Assembly: GCF_020740795.1 (NCBI RefSeq)
Contig: NC_067300.1
Coordinates: 1,963,685 to 2,027,684 of the forward strand
Direction: 5' to 3'
DNA from: Apus apus
Lineage: Eukaryota; Chordata; Aves; Apodiformes; Apodidae
DNA: 64,000 nucleotides
Under the pieces are notes generated by a model. The model saw only the letters and a list, made by a program, of their open reading frames with translations. It did not search any database and was not told the DNA's origin. The position numbers and the translations under genes were made by a program. Positions 45,281 to 57,066 of the stretch are shown here, piece after piece. Position 1 is the first letter of the stretch. Each line of letters opens with the position of its first letter.

Positions 45281-45770
45281 GTGAATCAGATTTTCTAACC
45301 TGGCTAATCCCACCCTCTGCAGAGCAGGAAGGACCATCAGTGAACAGAGGGGAACCCACTGGCGTGGAGAGACCAGGCTGAAGGTAGTGAGGTCAGTCCA
45401 GCTGGCAGGATAACTTGACAGAAAGCACCTAAACCGCCTGCTTGGGTGGATTTTGACCTGCTGGACCTGCAAGGGGAGTTTGATGAGAAGGACAAAGCTG
45501 AAAAACTGGATGCAGTGAAACCAGCCTCCTTTTCTGGCAAAACAGTTGCACAAGGGGCAAAGGTGTCTCACCTGGGCTGTGCTGGGAGGAGCTTGTGTCT
45601 CTCCTGCTCAGCAGGACCTGAGCTCAGCAAAGAGGAAGAGTCTGAGACCACAGCTCCTGCATCTGCCTGTGCTAGAGGCAGCGGCCCAGGATCAGTCACC
45701 AGCTTCCTTCCTTCTCTGGTTCTGCCAATGTCAGTTTTATGGCAGGGAAGTCAGAAACATCATTCCTGTA

Positions 45771-46125
45771 ACAGAATCACAGGATTATTGAGGCTGGAAA
45801 AGACCTTTAAGATCATCAAGTGACCTGACACCACCACACCTCCAGACCATGGCACTAAGTGCCACCTCCAGCCCTTCCTGGAACACCTCCAGGGATGGTG
45901 CCTCCACCACTGCCCTGGGCAGCCCATTCCAGTGTCTGATCACCCTCTCCATGAGGAAGTGCTTCCTGATATCCAACCTAAACCTCCCCTGGGGCAGCTT
46001 CAGGCCAGGCCCTCTGGTCCTGTCACTGGTTGCCTGGAAAAAGAGCCCAACCCCATCTGACCACGACCTCCCTTCAGGGAGTTGGAGTGAGAAGGTCCCT
46101 CCTGAGTCTCCTCCAGGCTAAACCA
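45771..46125 (-). mobile_element. CR1 LINE 3' fragment
   Basis: Minus-oriented: 'cagaatcacaggattattgaggctgg' to 'gtctcctccaggctaaac'. Sister copy to 48408-48780. Confidence 0.9.
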
Positions 46126-46375
46126 GGCACCCAGCTTGAATCAGCCTCAGCCCTCTCTGCTGTCATAGACTAAAACCCCATTGCTCAGGAGACAATTATT
46201 ATTACTTGTAGTTTTTAAGTATTTGCTGTGCCCAAGCTGTGTTGTGGGTTAACAGAAAGTGAAAGTGGTGAAATGTTTCTAAAGCCCTAGAGTTGAGTCA
46301 TGGATGACACTTTAGGAAGCAATGGGATGATTAAGGGAGCAAGTTTCATCTTGCCCCCTTTTTTGACCACATTTG

Positions 46376-46605
46376 TAGAATCATAGAATCATGAAGGTTG
46401 GAAGGGACCTTAAAGATCATCCAGCTCCAACCCCCCTGCCACGAGCAGGGAACCCTCCCACCAGCCCAGGCTGCACAAAACCTCCTCCAACCTGGCCTGA
46501 AAAGCCTCCAGGGATGGGGCATCAACAACCTCCCTGGGCAACCCATCCCAGTGCCTCACCACCCTGATAGTGAAGAATTTCTTCCTCATATCTATCGTGG
46601 GTAGA
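46376..46605 (-). mobile_element. CR1 LINE 3' fragment
   Basis: Minus-oriented: 'tagaatcatagaatcatgaaggttgg' to 'gtgaagaatttcttcctcatatcta'. Confidence 0.9.
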
Positions 46606-48407
46606 AGCAATGAAAAATCCTCAGAAGAAAGATATCTCAGAGCATCTGCTCTGTCTGCTCTTTGTCTTCTATTGACTGTTGAGCCACACGAGGTAAGGAA
46701 GGTGCTGCAGATTCTGCAGTACCTCTTTTTAACTCCAAGAAATCAATTTTTCTCTCCGCTGTGAAGCCTGAGAGCTGCTCTGCTGACTCTTGCATTTCCC
46801 CTTTCCCCTCTGGTTCCAGATCTGTTTGACTTCTGAGCTTAGGAAGGAGACCCTGCATGTGAATGAGAGAGGGAAGAGAGGGAGGTGGGTCTGCAGGTGG
46901 GGTTTATTCCCCTGAACTGCACATCAAGGCTCACTTGAGATGCCAGAGACATTCCTGACTCGTGAAACGAAGCCTGGGTAGCAGCAGCAAAACATCAGGC
47001 CCAGGAGGTCACAGCCAGATGTTTCCTCCCCTCAGCCTGTTCCAGGTGAGCACCATGGTCTCTGTTTCATCTCTAATGAATGATCATCTAATTACAGAGG
47101 GCTTTTTACAAGCAGATTCCTTGAAGAGCAGCCAAAGGGCAGAGAAGGGAATCTGTTTTCCATCTCACCTGTCCTGGCAGGATGGCATTCATGGGCTGAG
47201 GACAAGAGTGTGTGGAGATGTGGGAAGCACTCTGCAGCAAACAGGCTCCTGCCTGGGGTGTCTGAAGACACCAGACCCTAGGACCTGAGATCCTCCTTTC
47301 CTAGCACTGTATCTAGATGTTTGTGGTCTGACTGCTGCCAGCTGGGGGGTCACTGAGTCTTCTGGGTGCCACAGGAATTTTGGACCATGACTCTCTGGCC
47401 TGTTTTATGAGCTGTTTGACCTGTGTGGAGGAGGTTTGATGTTCCCAGTCCTTGCCTGTCCTGCTAGCTAGAGGAATCCTGTGCCCCACGCCAGGGAAAT
47501 GCAGATCACTGTCTCTGGTGAAGCTCAGAAGCTCCTTCTAAAAAGCCAGTAATTGCAACAAGTCCAACACACAGTCTAGGTCAACTCTGGTTTACTGCAA
47601 CAAAACAATTACTGCTGCCTTTCTGTGATGCAGCTGGGGGCTGTGTGAGCCTGGGGTCACTGGGCAGCCTGGGGAAGGGTGGGTTTTGCAGTTGGTTGGC
47701 CAGGGGCACCATCTTCCAAGTGGAAGAACAGGGTGATGGGTGCTTTCAAGGTGCCTAAAGGAAGGGATCCTTGGTGTTGCAGTGTGTCCTTGGGCTGCAG
47801 TGAATATAAGCAGCAGCTGGCACCCACCAGCTCAGGTTTTTAAAATCTCTTTAGCAGTAAAGAGGGCTAGACTGTCATCCAACAAAGAGGGAAATAGGCC
47901 CTGAGCAGCACAATGACCTAGGACTAGATGATTTTTAAGGTCCTTTCCATCACAAACCAGCCTGGGATTCCATGCTGCTGCTCCTACCAAACCTCTCCAG
48001 GACAAGGCTGAGGCTGCACCTGGGGCTGCATTTACAGATCAGGGCAGAGGGGAAACACCCACAGCTCTGTGAGGGGTCTTGAGGGGCTCCACTGCTCTGG
48101 GGGGTCCTGTACCCCCATGCCCCGTGGTGCCAGAGGGGCCCTTCAGCCCCACAGCAGCTCCTGCCCTCCCCTCCTAAACTGGGCTTTAATTGCTCAAAAA
48201 ATCATCCCTTCTAGATCCTGTTTTGGATCATTTGCCAAAGGACTGGCAGCTTGTGGCTCGTCACCCAGCTGTTTGGAAACCAAGGGCTGAGGAGGAGCTG
48301 TTGGCTCTGACAACAACTCTCACGTTGTTGGCTTCTCTACCTCACGTAGTATGAAGGATGAATTGGTGACATTTTTAACAGAAAATTGTGGGTTAGAGTT
48401 CAGATAG
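46606..48407. other. No gene seen
   Basis: Single-copy sequence with one CR1 tail remnant at 47918. Confidence 0.55.
47918..47975 (+). mobile_element. CR1 tail fragment
   Basis: Plus-oriented: 'ggactagatgatttttaaggtcctttccatcacaaacc'. Confidence 0.7.
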
Positions 48408-48780
48408 AATCCCAGAATTATTGAGGCTGGAAAAGACCTCTGGGATCATCAAGTCCAGCCTATGACCAACACCCCCACATCTCCATCCCATGGCACTAAG
48501 TGCCACCTCCAGCCTTTCCTGGAGCACCTCCAGGGATGGTGCCTCCACCACTGCCCTGGGCAGCCCATTCCAGTGTCTGATCACCCTCTCCATGAGGAAG
48601 TGCTTCCTGATATCCAACCTAAACCTCCCCTGGAGCAGCTTCAGGCCAGGCCCTCTGGTCCTGTCACTGGTTGCCTGGGAGAAGAGCCCAACCCCATCTG
48701 AGCACAACCTCCCTTCAGGGAGTTGAAGAGAGTGAGAAGGTCCCTCCTGAGTCTCTTCTCCAGGCTAAACAACCTTCTGT
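48408..48780 (-). mobile_element. CR1 LINE 3' fragment
   Basis: Minus-oriented: 'atcccagaattattgaggctgg' to 'ctccaggctaaacaaccttct'. Very close to 45771-46125. Confidence 0.9.
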
Positions 48781-50079
48781 AAGAGTCAAGAAGATCATCA
48801 GACCCAGGTGATGTTTGCTGGAGTATTGAGGGTGGGAAGAGCAGAGTCTGCTGGGGTTTTAAAAGGAGCATGAGTCACTCAGGCTGCCACGTTCAGCAAC
48901 AAGCAGATATTTGAGTGATTTTGTATTCAGAAGCATCTGATACAGAAGTGGGAGTAAGTTGTAATGACTTATCCTGCCACTCTTGTCCCAGTCATTTCTC
49001 TCTTTGATTGTGTGAGGAGCTGCTCTCCCCTGGAACAAAGGAGTCACGTTGCCTTTACTCGTTACAAGTGGAGTGTGTATAAAATATCAGTGTTGTCTTT
49101 AGCCTGAAATCCCTCACTGTGTATGACTTGTACCACACATCAGAGCCCATCTCCTGCAGCCTGGCAACTGTCTCTGTTGCTATAGGAACAGCTCCAGTGT
49201 CCTTTCATGGAGAACCTCAAGTATTCCCATTTTGGTAGCTGTGAGAACACCTCCAGTCCTTGCTTGTTTCATTCACTTGCTCTCACCCATGAGAGCTTCT
49301 CCTCCCGATTTAGAGAGTTACTCAGCACTTCTGGGCTCAGGAATGAAAGCACATCAGTGAGCTGAAGGGAAGCCAGGCAGTGCTTGGAGGAGCATGTTTG
49401 ACTGGGATGTTGATCCTGCTGTTGGGTTTATTTAATAGGCAGGTGTTCCGTGTAATTAGCATCCCCTGATCTGCACTAAATTTGTACTTAATGTACAACT
49501 GTCCAAATCCCTGGCTTCTGCACCCTGGTCTGCAGTTGTATCATGGAATCACAGACTGGTCTGGGTTGGAAGGGACCTGGTCCCACCAGCCCAGGCTGCT
49601 CCAAGCCCCATCCAACCTGCCCTTCAACACTGCCAGGGATGGGGCAGCCACAGCTTCCCTGGGCAGCCTGGGCCAGGCTCTCACCACCCTCACAGCAAAG
49701 AATTTCCTCCTCATGTCTCACATGAATCTCCCTCTTCCACTTTAAATCCGTTAGTCAAATAACAGAAAGTTTGCTGATTAACTCAGGGAAAGATTTCACT
49801 AGAATAGCATGAATTTTATGCAAGTTGCTCTTATAGACACGAGGTAGATGAGGCTTGATTTCGAATTATGAAAAAAAGGGCATTTGGGTTTTTTTTCCAG
49901 TTTATTCAAGTGCTTTAAACACCGCTGAGTTTTGGGTTTATCCTGCTGGAAATACCAGGCATGGTTATTGTGTCCTGGGGCTCTCCATGGGGGAAGGGAG
50001 AGAATGAGGGAATCTGGTGTCACAACCAGATCTCAGTTGAGCAAGATCCTGCCCTGCTGAACTGAAAGAGGTGGAGGAG
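48781..50079. other. No gene seen; one CR1 copy
   Basis: Apart from the copy at 49541-49748 nothing is recognisable. Confidence 0.55.
49541..49748 (-). mobile_element. CR1 LINE 3' fragment with an internal deletion
   Basis: Minus-oriented; the block between 'gggacctgg' and 'tcccaccagcccagg' present in other copies is missing. Confidence 0.88.
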
Positions 50080-50262
50080 CTGGGAGAGGGGCTGGGAGAG
50101 GGGCTGGGAGAGGGGAGCTGGGAGAGAAGGGCTGGGAGAGAGGGGTGGGAGAGGGGCTGGGAGAGAGGGGCTGGGAGAGGGGCTGGGAGAGGAGCTGGGA
50201 GAGAAGGGCTGGGAGAGGAGCTGGGAGAGGAGCTGGGAGAGGAGCTGGGAGAGGAGCTGTGG
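50080..50262 (+). repeat. Purine-rich tandem repeat (GAGCTGGGAGAGG)n
   Basis: About 180 bp of a 12-13 bp unit with purines almost throughout on the plus strand, just before a GC-rich patch. Long purine tracts of this type can form triplex DNA; that is an inference. Confidence 0.9.
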
Positions 50263-50858
50263 TGTGGAGAGGACTGGAAGCTCTGCCCCCGGCGTTTTCC
50301 TGCACACCAGGTGCCCCCGGGAGCTTTGCCACTGTAATAAGGAGGTGAACAAAATCAGAGCGTGAAGAGAGCAGAAGAAAAGCTCTCTCAGCTGCAAAAC
50401 ACGGGGTGACCCTCCCGGCCGGGGCGGGCTCAGCGCTGCCCCAAAGAGGCAGCTCGGAGGGTCCCCCGGCACTCAGGGGGGTTCGTGTGTTCTTTGCAGC
50501 CAGGCAGAGCTCCCCTTGGGGCCCGGGGCTTTCCCCCAAGCCTGCCCATCCCGGGGGATGATGCTGCCGTGGCAGGGTGGGAGCTGGTGGCTGCAGAGGG
50601 ATGCAGGCAGACAAAGGGCTGGAGCCCCAGGAGATGTGATCCACCCCGTTAAAGGAGACACCCGGAGCCTCTGCAGCTGGGTTTGTGCTGCTTCATGCAA
50701 TAGGCACCAGCCTCTCGTCTTCCCCCCTCCCCTCCGGGAGATTTTACAGCATTAATTCCCTCTGCACACACCCCAGCCTGCCAGGCTGCTCTCCAGCCTC
50801 TTCATCCCTCCTGCTTCCCAGGAGCTGCCCCCTCGGGCTGAGCAGCCCTTCCTCTCCC

Positions 50859-51028
50859 ATGTCACCCGGGCCCAATGAAGCAGACCCCGAAGTGCCACGA
50901 ATGGATCCCAGGATTCTTATTTTCCTTCTCTACCTGGTGATTCTTCACGAGCTGGTGAGTGGCTGGATGGAGCACCAGAAGCAGGCGGCCAAGCCCAAGA
51001 AGCAGGCGGGTCCAGTTTGGTCTTCGAG
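50859..51028 (+). CDS. Candidate first coding exon of a small single-pass membrane protein
   Basis: I do not recognise this protein. An ATG at 50859 opens MSPGPNEADPEVPR, followed by a second ATG (50901) with MDPRILIFLLYLVILHEL, a hydrophobic helix of about 15 residues. A basic stretch follows (HQKQAAKPKKQ), then VWSS and a near-consensus donor GTGAGT. It ends in phase 2. A GC-rich, CpG-containing stretch lies at 50280-50560. Possible downstream acceptors (about 51335 and 51791) would each give a protein of 70-80 residues in total. The helix-then-basic order suggests a small integral membrane protein or a signal anchor. It could equally be chance. Confidence 0.35.
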
Positions 51029-51125
51029 GTGAGTCGATGCCTGTTGTGTTTCCAAAAGCTGAGCAGCTCAGGTATGTTCTGACGGGGAATTTTGCCTTTT
51101 GTGGATTGACATTGGTCCTTACGGG

Positions 51126-51151
51126 GGTGTGTGTGTGTGTTTGTGTGTGTG
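51126..51151 (+). repeat. (GT)n microsatellite, imperfect
   Basis: About 25 bp of GT dinucleotides interrupted by one T, downstream of the candidate small-protein exon. Confidence 0.75.
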
Positions 51152-51959
51152 CATCATCTGTTCGTTAGTGCTCAGAGGCAGGATTAAGGTCTGTTAATCT
51201 TTTGAGCCTGTGTTGTCTGAACACACTTGCAGAGAAACGAGCCTGTGATTTGGGCTTGTTTTGGTTGGCTTTTCTTTCATTTTTTTTTCTTTGGTGAAAA
51301 TGTGCTGTAACTCAGCATCTTCCCTGTGACTCAGGTTCTCTGATCAACATACCTGGAAGATAAAAATGTGGGTAGCCAAAGGAGCTACACAGCAGGCGTG
51401 ATCCTCATCCATGAGGCACAAACCCCCCCAGAGGCTCTTTTGCAACCCCAGCGTTTCATGATCCATCCCTCGTGCGTGTCGCTATCTCCTTGTCTCCTCC
51501 CACTCCCCGGGCTGTGCCCACCGCCCCTCGTCCCTGCCTCGGTTTCTGCCCGACAGCAACAAAAGGGACCTGGAGAAATAAGGACACGGGAGAAAAACGC
51601 TGCGTGTCCTTAAAATGCAGATGTGTCCCTGCAAACACGGTGCGTGTTCAGCTGGAGAGGTCTGGGGGGTAAGGGTGGTCTCAGTGTTGCTGGGACCTCG
51701 TGGGGGATCTCTTGACATTTATCCATGGGGGTGGGTGGTGATGGTTAGAGGCTTGTCCCCCCCCCTGGACCCAAAATGCCCCTCCTGGCAGATCCCAGAC
51801 AATGACACATCAAGCTCTGGGCTGGAAAAGGAGCCCGTGACCCAGTTTGCTCCAGGTCTGGCAGCGGGAGCACACGGAGCTCTCAGCTCATCCTCATCCT
51901 CGGGCAGGCAGCAAGCCCAGCCCCCCTGGCAGCCCCCCAAGTCACAGCCCCCCGGGCTT

Positions 51960-52262
51960 GGTGCTGCACCCCCTCCCTTAATTACAGAACCCCCCTTGTT
52001 TAGTGCTGTAACCCCCCTTAATTACAGAACCCCCCCTTGTTTAGTGCTGCAACCCCCCTTAATTACAGAACCCCCTTTGTTTAGTTCTGCAACGCCCCCT
52101 TAATTACAGAACCCCCCTTGTTTAGTGCTGAACCCCCCCCTTAATTACAGAACCCCCCCTTGTTTAGTGCTGCACCCCCCCTTAATTACAGATGCCCCTC
52201 TTCTTAATGTTGCACCCCCCAATTACAGACCCCCCATTTCTTAGTGCTGCACCCCTCCCACC
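51960..52262 (+). repeat. C-rich 40-bp tandem repeat, about seven copies
   Basis: Unit reads TTAATTACAGAACCCCCC then TTGTTTAGTGCTGCAACCCCCC. The first four or five copies are close, the last two drift. The C-runs vary in length. Confidence 0.88.
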
Positions 52263-52682
52263 CCATTACACCCCCCCGGGCTTGGTGCTGACCCATCCCA
52301 AGGGTTCCTCCATTGAGACCACCCAGAGAAGGTGGGGGGCAGGGGTGCCCCCCTGCCTTGCTGGCAGTGCCAGCAGGTCCCAGTCCCTCTGGCTGCAGGT
52401 CAGGGATGAACTCCCTGGCTGCATTTCCAGGGCAGCCAAACTGACCCACACCTGGAGCTCTCTAGTTGGAGCAGGAGAATGAGGAGTGCTGGGAATGCAG
52501 CCATGGCTGGAGGCAGCTCCAGGGCTGGAATAGCTCTGGAAGAGCTGGGCTGGCTGGGTTCCAGGGTGGGGATTTCCTCACTGTCTTCCAGGGAGTGTTC
52601 AGGGGGCAAGAGCTTGCAGCCAGGTCTGAGGTAGCCCCTGCTAGGAGAAGGGTGCAATGCAGGAAACCTGATGGCATCATTT

Positions 52683-53192
52683 TGTTTGATGGAATCATGG
52701 AATGGCTTGGGTTGGAAGGGACATAGAGCTCTTGTAGTGTGTCCAGAGGAGGCCATGGAGATGATCCCAAGGCTGGAGCAGCTCTGCTCTGGAGACAGGC
52801 TGGGAGAGTTGGGGTGTTCAGCCTGGAGAAGAGAAGGCTCCAGGGAGACCTGAGAGCAGCTTCCAGTGCCTGAAGGGGCTCCAGGAAAGCTGGGGAGGGG
52901 CTTGGGACAAGGGCAGGGAGGGATGGGATGAGTGGAACAATTTCAAGGTGAAAGAGGGGAGATTTAGGTGAGACACTAGGAAGAAATTCTTTGCTGTGAG
53001 GGTGGTGAGACCCTGGCCCAGGTTGCCCAGGGAAGCTGTGGCTGCCCCATCCCTGGCAGTGTTGAAGGGCAGGTGGGATGGGGCTTGGAGCAGCCTGGGC
53101 TGGTGGGAGGTGTCCCTGCCCATACAGGGGTTTGGATCTAGATGATCTTGAAGGTCCCTTCCAACCCAAACCATTCTCTGATTCTATGATCC
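52683..53192 (+). mobile_element. CR1 3' fragment, preceded by a minus-oriented tail
   Basis: 52683-52720 is a minus tail (gatggaatcatggaatggcttgggttgg). From about 52735 a plus-oriented copy runs to 'aacccaaaccattctctgattctatgat'. Confidence 0.88.
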
Positions 53193-53825
53193 CGAGCTGG
53201 AAGGGATGAGGACGAGGGGCTGGCATGACCTGGGATCCCAAGAAGAGTTGACTTTTAGGAAGGATTTGCAGCCATTGCAAAGGGAGTCACCCCAAACCTT
53301 CCTGCAAGAGCTGAAACCTGAGATAACAGCACAGCCAACCTCCTGGGAGAGATGGCTGCAGGGTCACCTCACTTCCCAGCACAGCCTGGAACTGGGCCAG
53401 TGCTCTAGAGGTGAAGCTTTATCTCCTGCCACCTCCCCGGTTAGTTAAAAGTAATTAATTTGAAAACCAATTAGGAAATGAAGCTATAATGCAGCCAGCT
53501 AATTAGGACACGGGAGAAGCGTCTCCTGACTCTGCCCTGAGCACAGGGATTTCAGGGCTCTTCTTCCTTTTGTGGCTGTTGAGTAGTAACAAGCTGTTGT
53601 GAAGCAGCTTGTTCTCACATTCACAGCTTCCCCCAGCTCTGGCTTCCTCCTCTCGGTGTGGCTGGCAGCTCCTCCACTCCTGCCTCCATTCATCAGCCAC
53701 TTCTGGTGTCCCAAGGTGCTCCTGCTCCCCAGGAGCCTTCCCTCCAGCACTTACAGGCACGGGGGGGGAAATTATTTCTGGATGATGATTATTGACAAAG
53801 CCACTGGGGACCCGTGACGGGGGAT

Positions 53826-53890
53826 GTGGGCGTTAGAACTAGATGATCTTGGAGGTTCCTTCCAACCCAAACCATCCTGTGAGTTTGTGA
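53826..53890 (+). mobile_element. CR1 tail fragment
   Basis: Plus-oriented: 'actagatgatcttggaggttccttccaacccaaacc'. Confidence 0.8.
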
Positions 53891-54308
53891 TCACAGGAGA
53901 AACATCTCAGAGGAGGATCTAGAAAGAGGAGAGACGTCAAATTGCCAGACTGGGGGATCACAGCTGCCCTGCCCTCCTGGCAGGGACACACCTCACCCCC
54001 TATGAATTTCACCTCAAACTCCTACAGATGCTGCTGTGCCCCACACCACCCTCTGCCCTGGCAGGAGAACCTGGATGTTCCCTGCACCAGGATTTTGCAG
54101 TCCTTGCAAAATCTTGATATAAACCCAGGTAGTGAAGGGGTTAGGCAGGAAGCAGGGAAGAAAAGCCTGGGCCACTATGGCCACAAAGATTGCCCAGGGC
54201 AAGTGGGCTTGAGCATCAAGTCAGCCCAGAAGAGCCCAAAGTGAACACAGCCCTGCAGCTCCTGCAGTCCAGCCAGCTCTGCTGGAGTGTCTTGGTGTCT
54301 CTGCATGT

Positions 54309-54540
54309 GGTGTGGTTGATCATAGCAAGGTTGGTTCATGGTGTGGTTGATCATAGCAAGGTTGGTTCATGGTGTGGTTGATCATAGCAAGGTTGGTTCA
54401 TGGTGTGGTTGATCATAACGTGGTTAGTTCATGGTGTGGTTGATCATAGCAAGGTTGGTTCATGGTGTGGTTGATCATAGCAGGTTAGTTCATGGTGTGG
54501 TTGATCATAACATGGTTAGCTCATGGCGTGGTTGGTTTGC
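54309..54540 (+). repeat. 31-bp tandem repeat, about seven and a half copies
   Basis: Unit begins GGTGTGGTTGATCATAGCAA and ends GGTTGGTTCAT. TTGATCATAGC includes the palindrome TGATCA. Variants (ATAACGTGG, ATAACATGG) alternate with the main form, suggesting a higher-order step. Confidence 0.92.
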
Positions 54541-55030
54541 ATCCTGGATAACCCCCCCAAGAGAACATGGAACATGACAAGGTGGCAGAAGCCCAGGGCA
54601 GTGCCAGGTGGGCATGTTGGTGGGTTTAGAGGTTTAAGGAGAACTGGTCAAAGGTATTTGAAATGAGAGTTTTGAACAGTCAAGGGGTTTGGTCTCAGTG
54701 ACCCACCTGGCCAGGGCCTGGGGGCTCTGACAGGCTGCTTATGGGGTTCAGAGCCCACACTTGTGCACGTGTGCTTCAGCAGCTGGGACAGGGAGGGTCC
54801 CCACCACCACTTCAGGTGCACAGGAGAGGCTCACCCTGCTTCTCTGCAGTCCAGGCACCTTGAGCACTGGGGCTGCAGCAGGACCCAGCACAGCCCTTCT
54901 CCTGGCAGCAGCCCTGGTGAGCCCCATCCTGCTGACCACATTCCCTGTCCTTTTAGCAGCCTCTGCTAGAGGCAGGAGATGTTCCCCAGCTCTGACCCAC
55001 ACCCGTGACAACGTCTCATTTTCTTCTCAC

Positions 55031-55141
55031 CAGCAATGCCATCAGATCAAACCACTCCAGCTTCTCCAGGCCTCTGGTCCACTCGGTGCGCAGGGAGAGG
55101 TTCAGGGACTGGAGGAAACCGGGAAGGATCATCCGGAAAGC
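55031..55141 (-). other. Candidate isolated coding exon, minus strand
   Basis: 37 codons in phase 0 between an acceptor (CATCCTCAG) and a donor (GTGAGAAG): AFRMILPGFLQSLNLSLRTE then WTRGLEKLEWFDLMALL. The composition (three Trp/Phe pairs, amphipathic helices) looks coding, and the surrounding intronic reading does not. I found no convincing neighbouring exon and no family match. It could be one exon of a larger minus-strand gene or a relic. Confidence 0.3.
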
Positions 55142-55549
55142 CTGAGGATGCAGCTGGGGAGAGGTTCCTGAGCAACCACCCCTCACCAGGTCTGCACTAT
55201 CTACCACCTCGCAGCACCAGAACAGCCTCCAGGCACCGTCACCTGCAACCTGCAGCTTCCTCCTCTTCTCTGAGCCTGGCATGACCCAGAAGGAATGATC
55301 CCCTTCCTCTTGGGAGCCCATCCCTGCCTGGTGAGGAGCTGGGCTGGAGACACCTCGGCCACCAGAGGTGGGACGAGCTTTTGTGCCACCCAGGGAAGTG
55401 ACTTTCCTTTTTCCCAAAGGCTTGGGTAGATGGAGAGTAGGTGTCTTGGGGGAAGAATGAAATTTGCTCCTCGTGGGCAACCCTGGGAAGCCTTCAGATG
55501 GTTTCAGGCTCCTCTCCTCCTGCCCGAGGGCTTGTGTGGCTGGTGAGCC

Positions 55550-56240
55550 ACTGCTAGAGAGCAGCTCCCTGGAGAAGGACCTTGGAGTCCTGGTAGACAA
55601 TAAGTTCTCCATGGAACAACAATGTGCCCTTGTGGCCAGGAAGGCCAATGGTATCTTGGGGTACATCAGGAGGTGTCCAGCAGATCAAGGGAGGTTCTCC
55701 TCCCCCTCTCCTGGGACCTGGTGAGACCTCACTTGGAGTGTTGTGTCCAGTTCTGAGCTTCTCAGTGCCAGGGGGACAGGGAGATGCTGGAGAGAGTCCC
55801 AGGGAGGCTATGAGGATGATGAAGGGACTGGAACACCTGCCTGATGAGGAAAGGCTGAGAGACCTGGGGCTGTTCAGTCTGGAGAGGAGAAGACTGAGGG
55901 GGGATCTAATGAATGTCTGTAAATACATGAGGGCATCAAGAAGGCAGGGACAAGCTCTTGTCACTTGTGCCCTGGGACAGGACGAGGGGCAATGGATTCA
56001 AACTGGAGCCCAGGAAGTTCCACCTGAACATGGGGAAGAACTTCTTTGCTGTGAGGGTGACAGAGCCCTGGGACAGGCTGCCCAGAGAGGCTGTGGAGTC
56101 TCCTTCTCTGGAGACTTTCCAGACCTGTCTGGATGCCTTTCTGAGTGACCTGCCCTGGTTTTGGTCCTGCTCTGGCAGGGGGGTTGGACTCAGTGATCTT
56201 TGGAGGTCCCTTCCAACCCCAACATTCTGTGATTCCCTGA
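55550..56240 (+). mobile_element. CR1 LINE 3' fragment, the longest plus-oriented copy here
   Basis: Plus-oriented, about 690 bp: from 'agcagctccctggagaaggaccttggagtcc' through 'gtgagacctcacttggagtgttgtgtccag' to 'ccccaacattctgtgattccctga'. No intact reverse-transcriptase reading remains. Confidence 0.94.
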
Positions 56241-57066
56241 CTGGAAAACCTTTGGTGTCCTGTTTGTCACCATTCCCAGGGGAATTTGCCTCCACTGACG
56301 GGGGCACCAGAAGTCAGGACACTCTGGAAATGTCACCTCCCTGCTCAGCCTCACACACCGGGGAGTCTCTATTTTATTTTTCTGCTTTTCTTTACCCTGG
56401 TTAAATAAGTCACTCCTGGGGTGGGGGGAAGGATCTCCAATCTCCCTGAACCAGTGACTCAGATTTCTGCCACCAAATGCAGTTTCCTGCAGGGAGGCTG
56501 GAATGAGCTGCCTTTGGAGCATTCCCAGCTCTGGAGCCAAATGTAGGAGCCACTTTCTAAGGAGCAGATAGATGGGAAAGGAAAACACTGTTGCTCTTTT
56601 ATTAGAGTCTGTGGTTTAAGCATCAAATTAGATGTTTAGAGGCTAAAATCAGTTGGCACATCCTGCCCAACGTAGCAGTTGGATTCAGGGTGGGAATTGC
56701 TGGGGAATCCTGGGGTTCTGACAGCAAGTGTCCATGGCAGAGCTGCTGCCTTATTTGCTGAACATCATGTCTGGCTCACAGGCAGCCTGGTTTGCTCCTT
56801 GCCAACCGTTTCTCAACCTGCCTCAGGCTCCAGGGGCACGTTATCCAGCAGGAGGAAGGGAAGGGAGTCGGGGTGGATCCTGCATTCGTTGCCCAGAAGT
56901 TGCCACCAGGCACTTTTGCACGTTCCTCTGCTGCTCAGTTGGTTGCAAATTGGTGGTGGTGGCTCCTGCTCAGTCACCCAGGGCAGGAGTCAGGACTCAC
57001 CTGGCCAAGGTAGGAGCTCTGCACCTGAGCCAGAGGCTGCTGCAAAGAGGGGATGTGAGGGGCTGT

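Noticed and set aside
50033-50644. Ser/Pro/Leu-rich minus-strand reading
   Set aside because: Complement of the purine-rich tandem repeat.
55016-55666. 216-codon minus-strand reading
   Set aside because: Only the segment at 55031-55141 looks coding; the rest is low-quality and its N-terminal part overlaps a CR1 copy.
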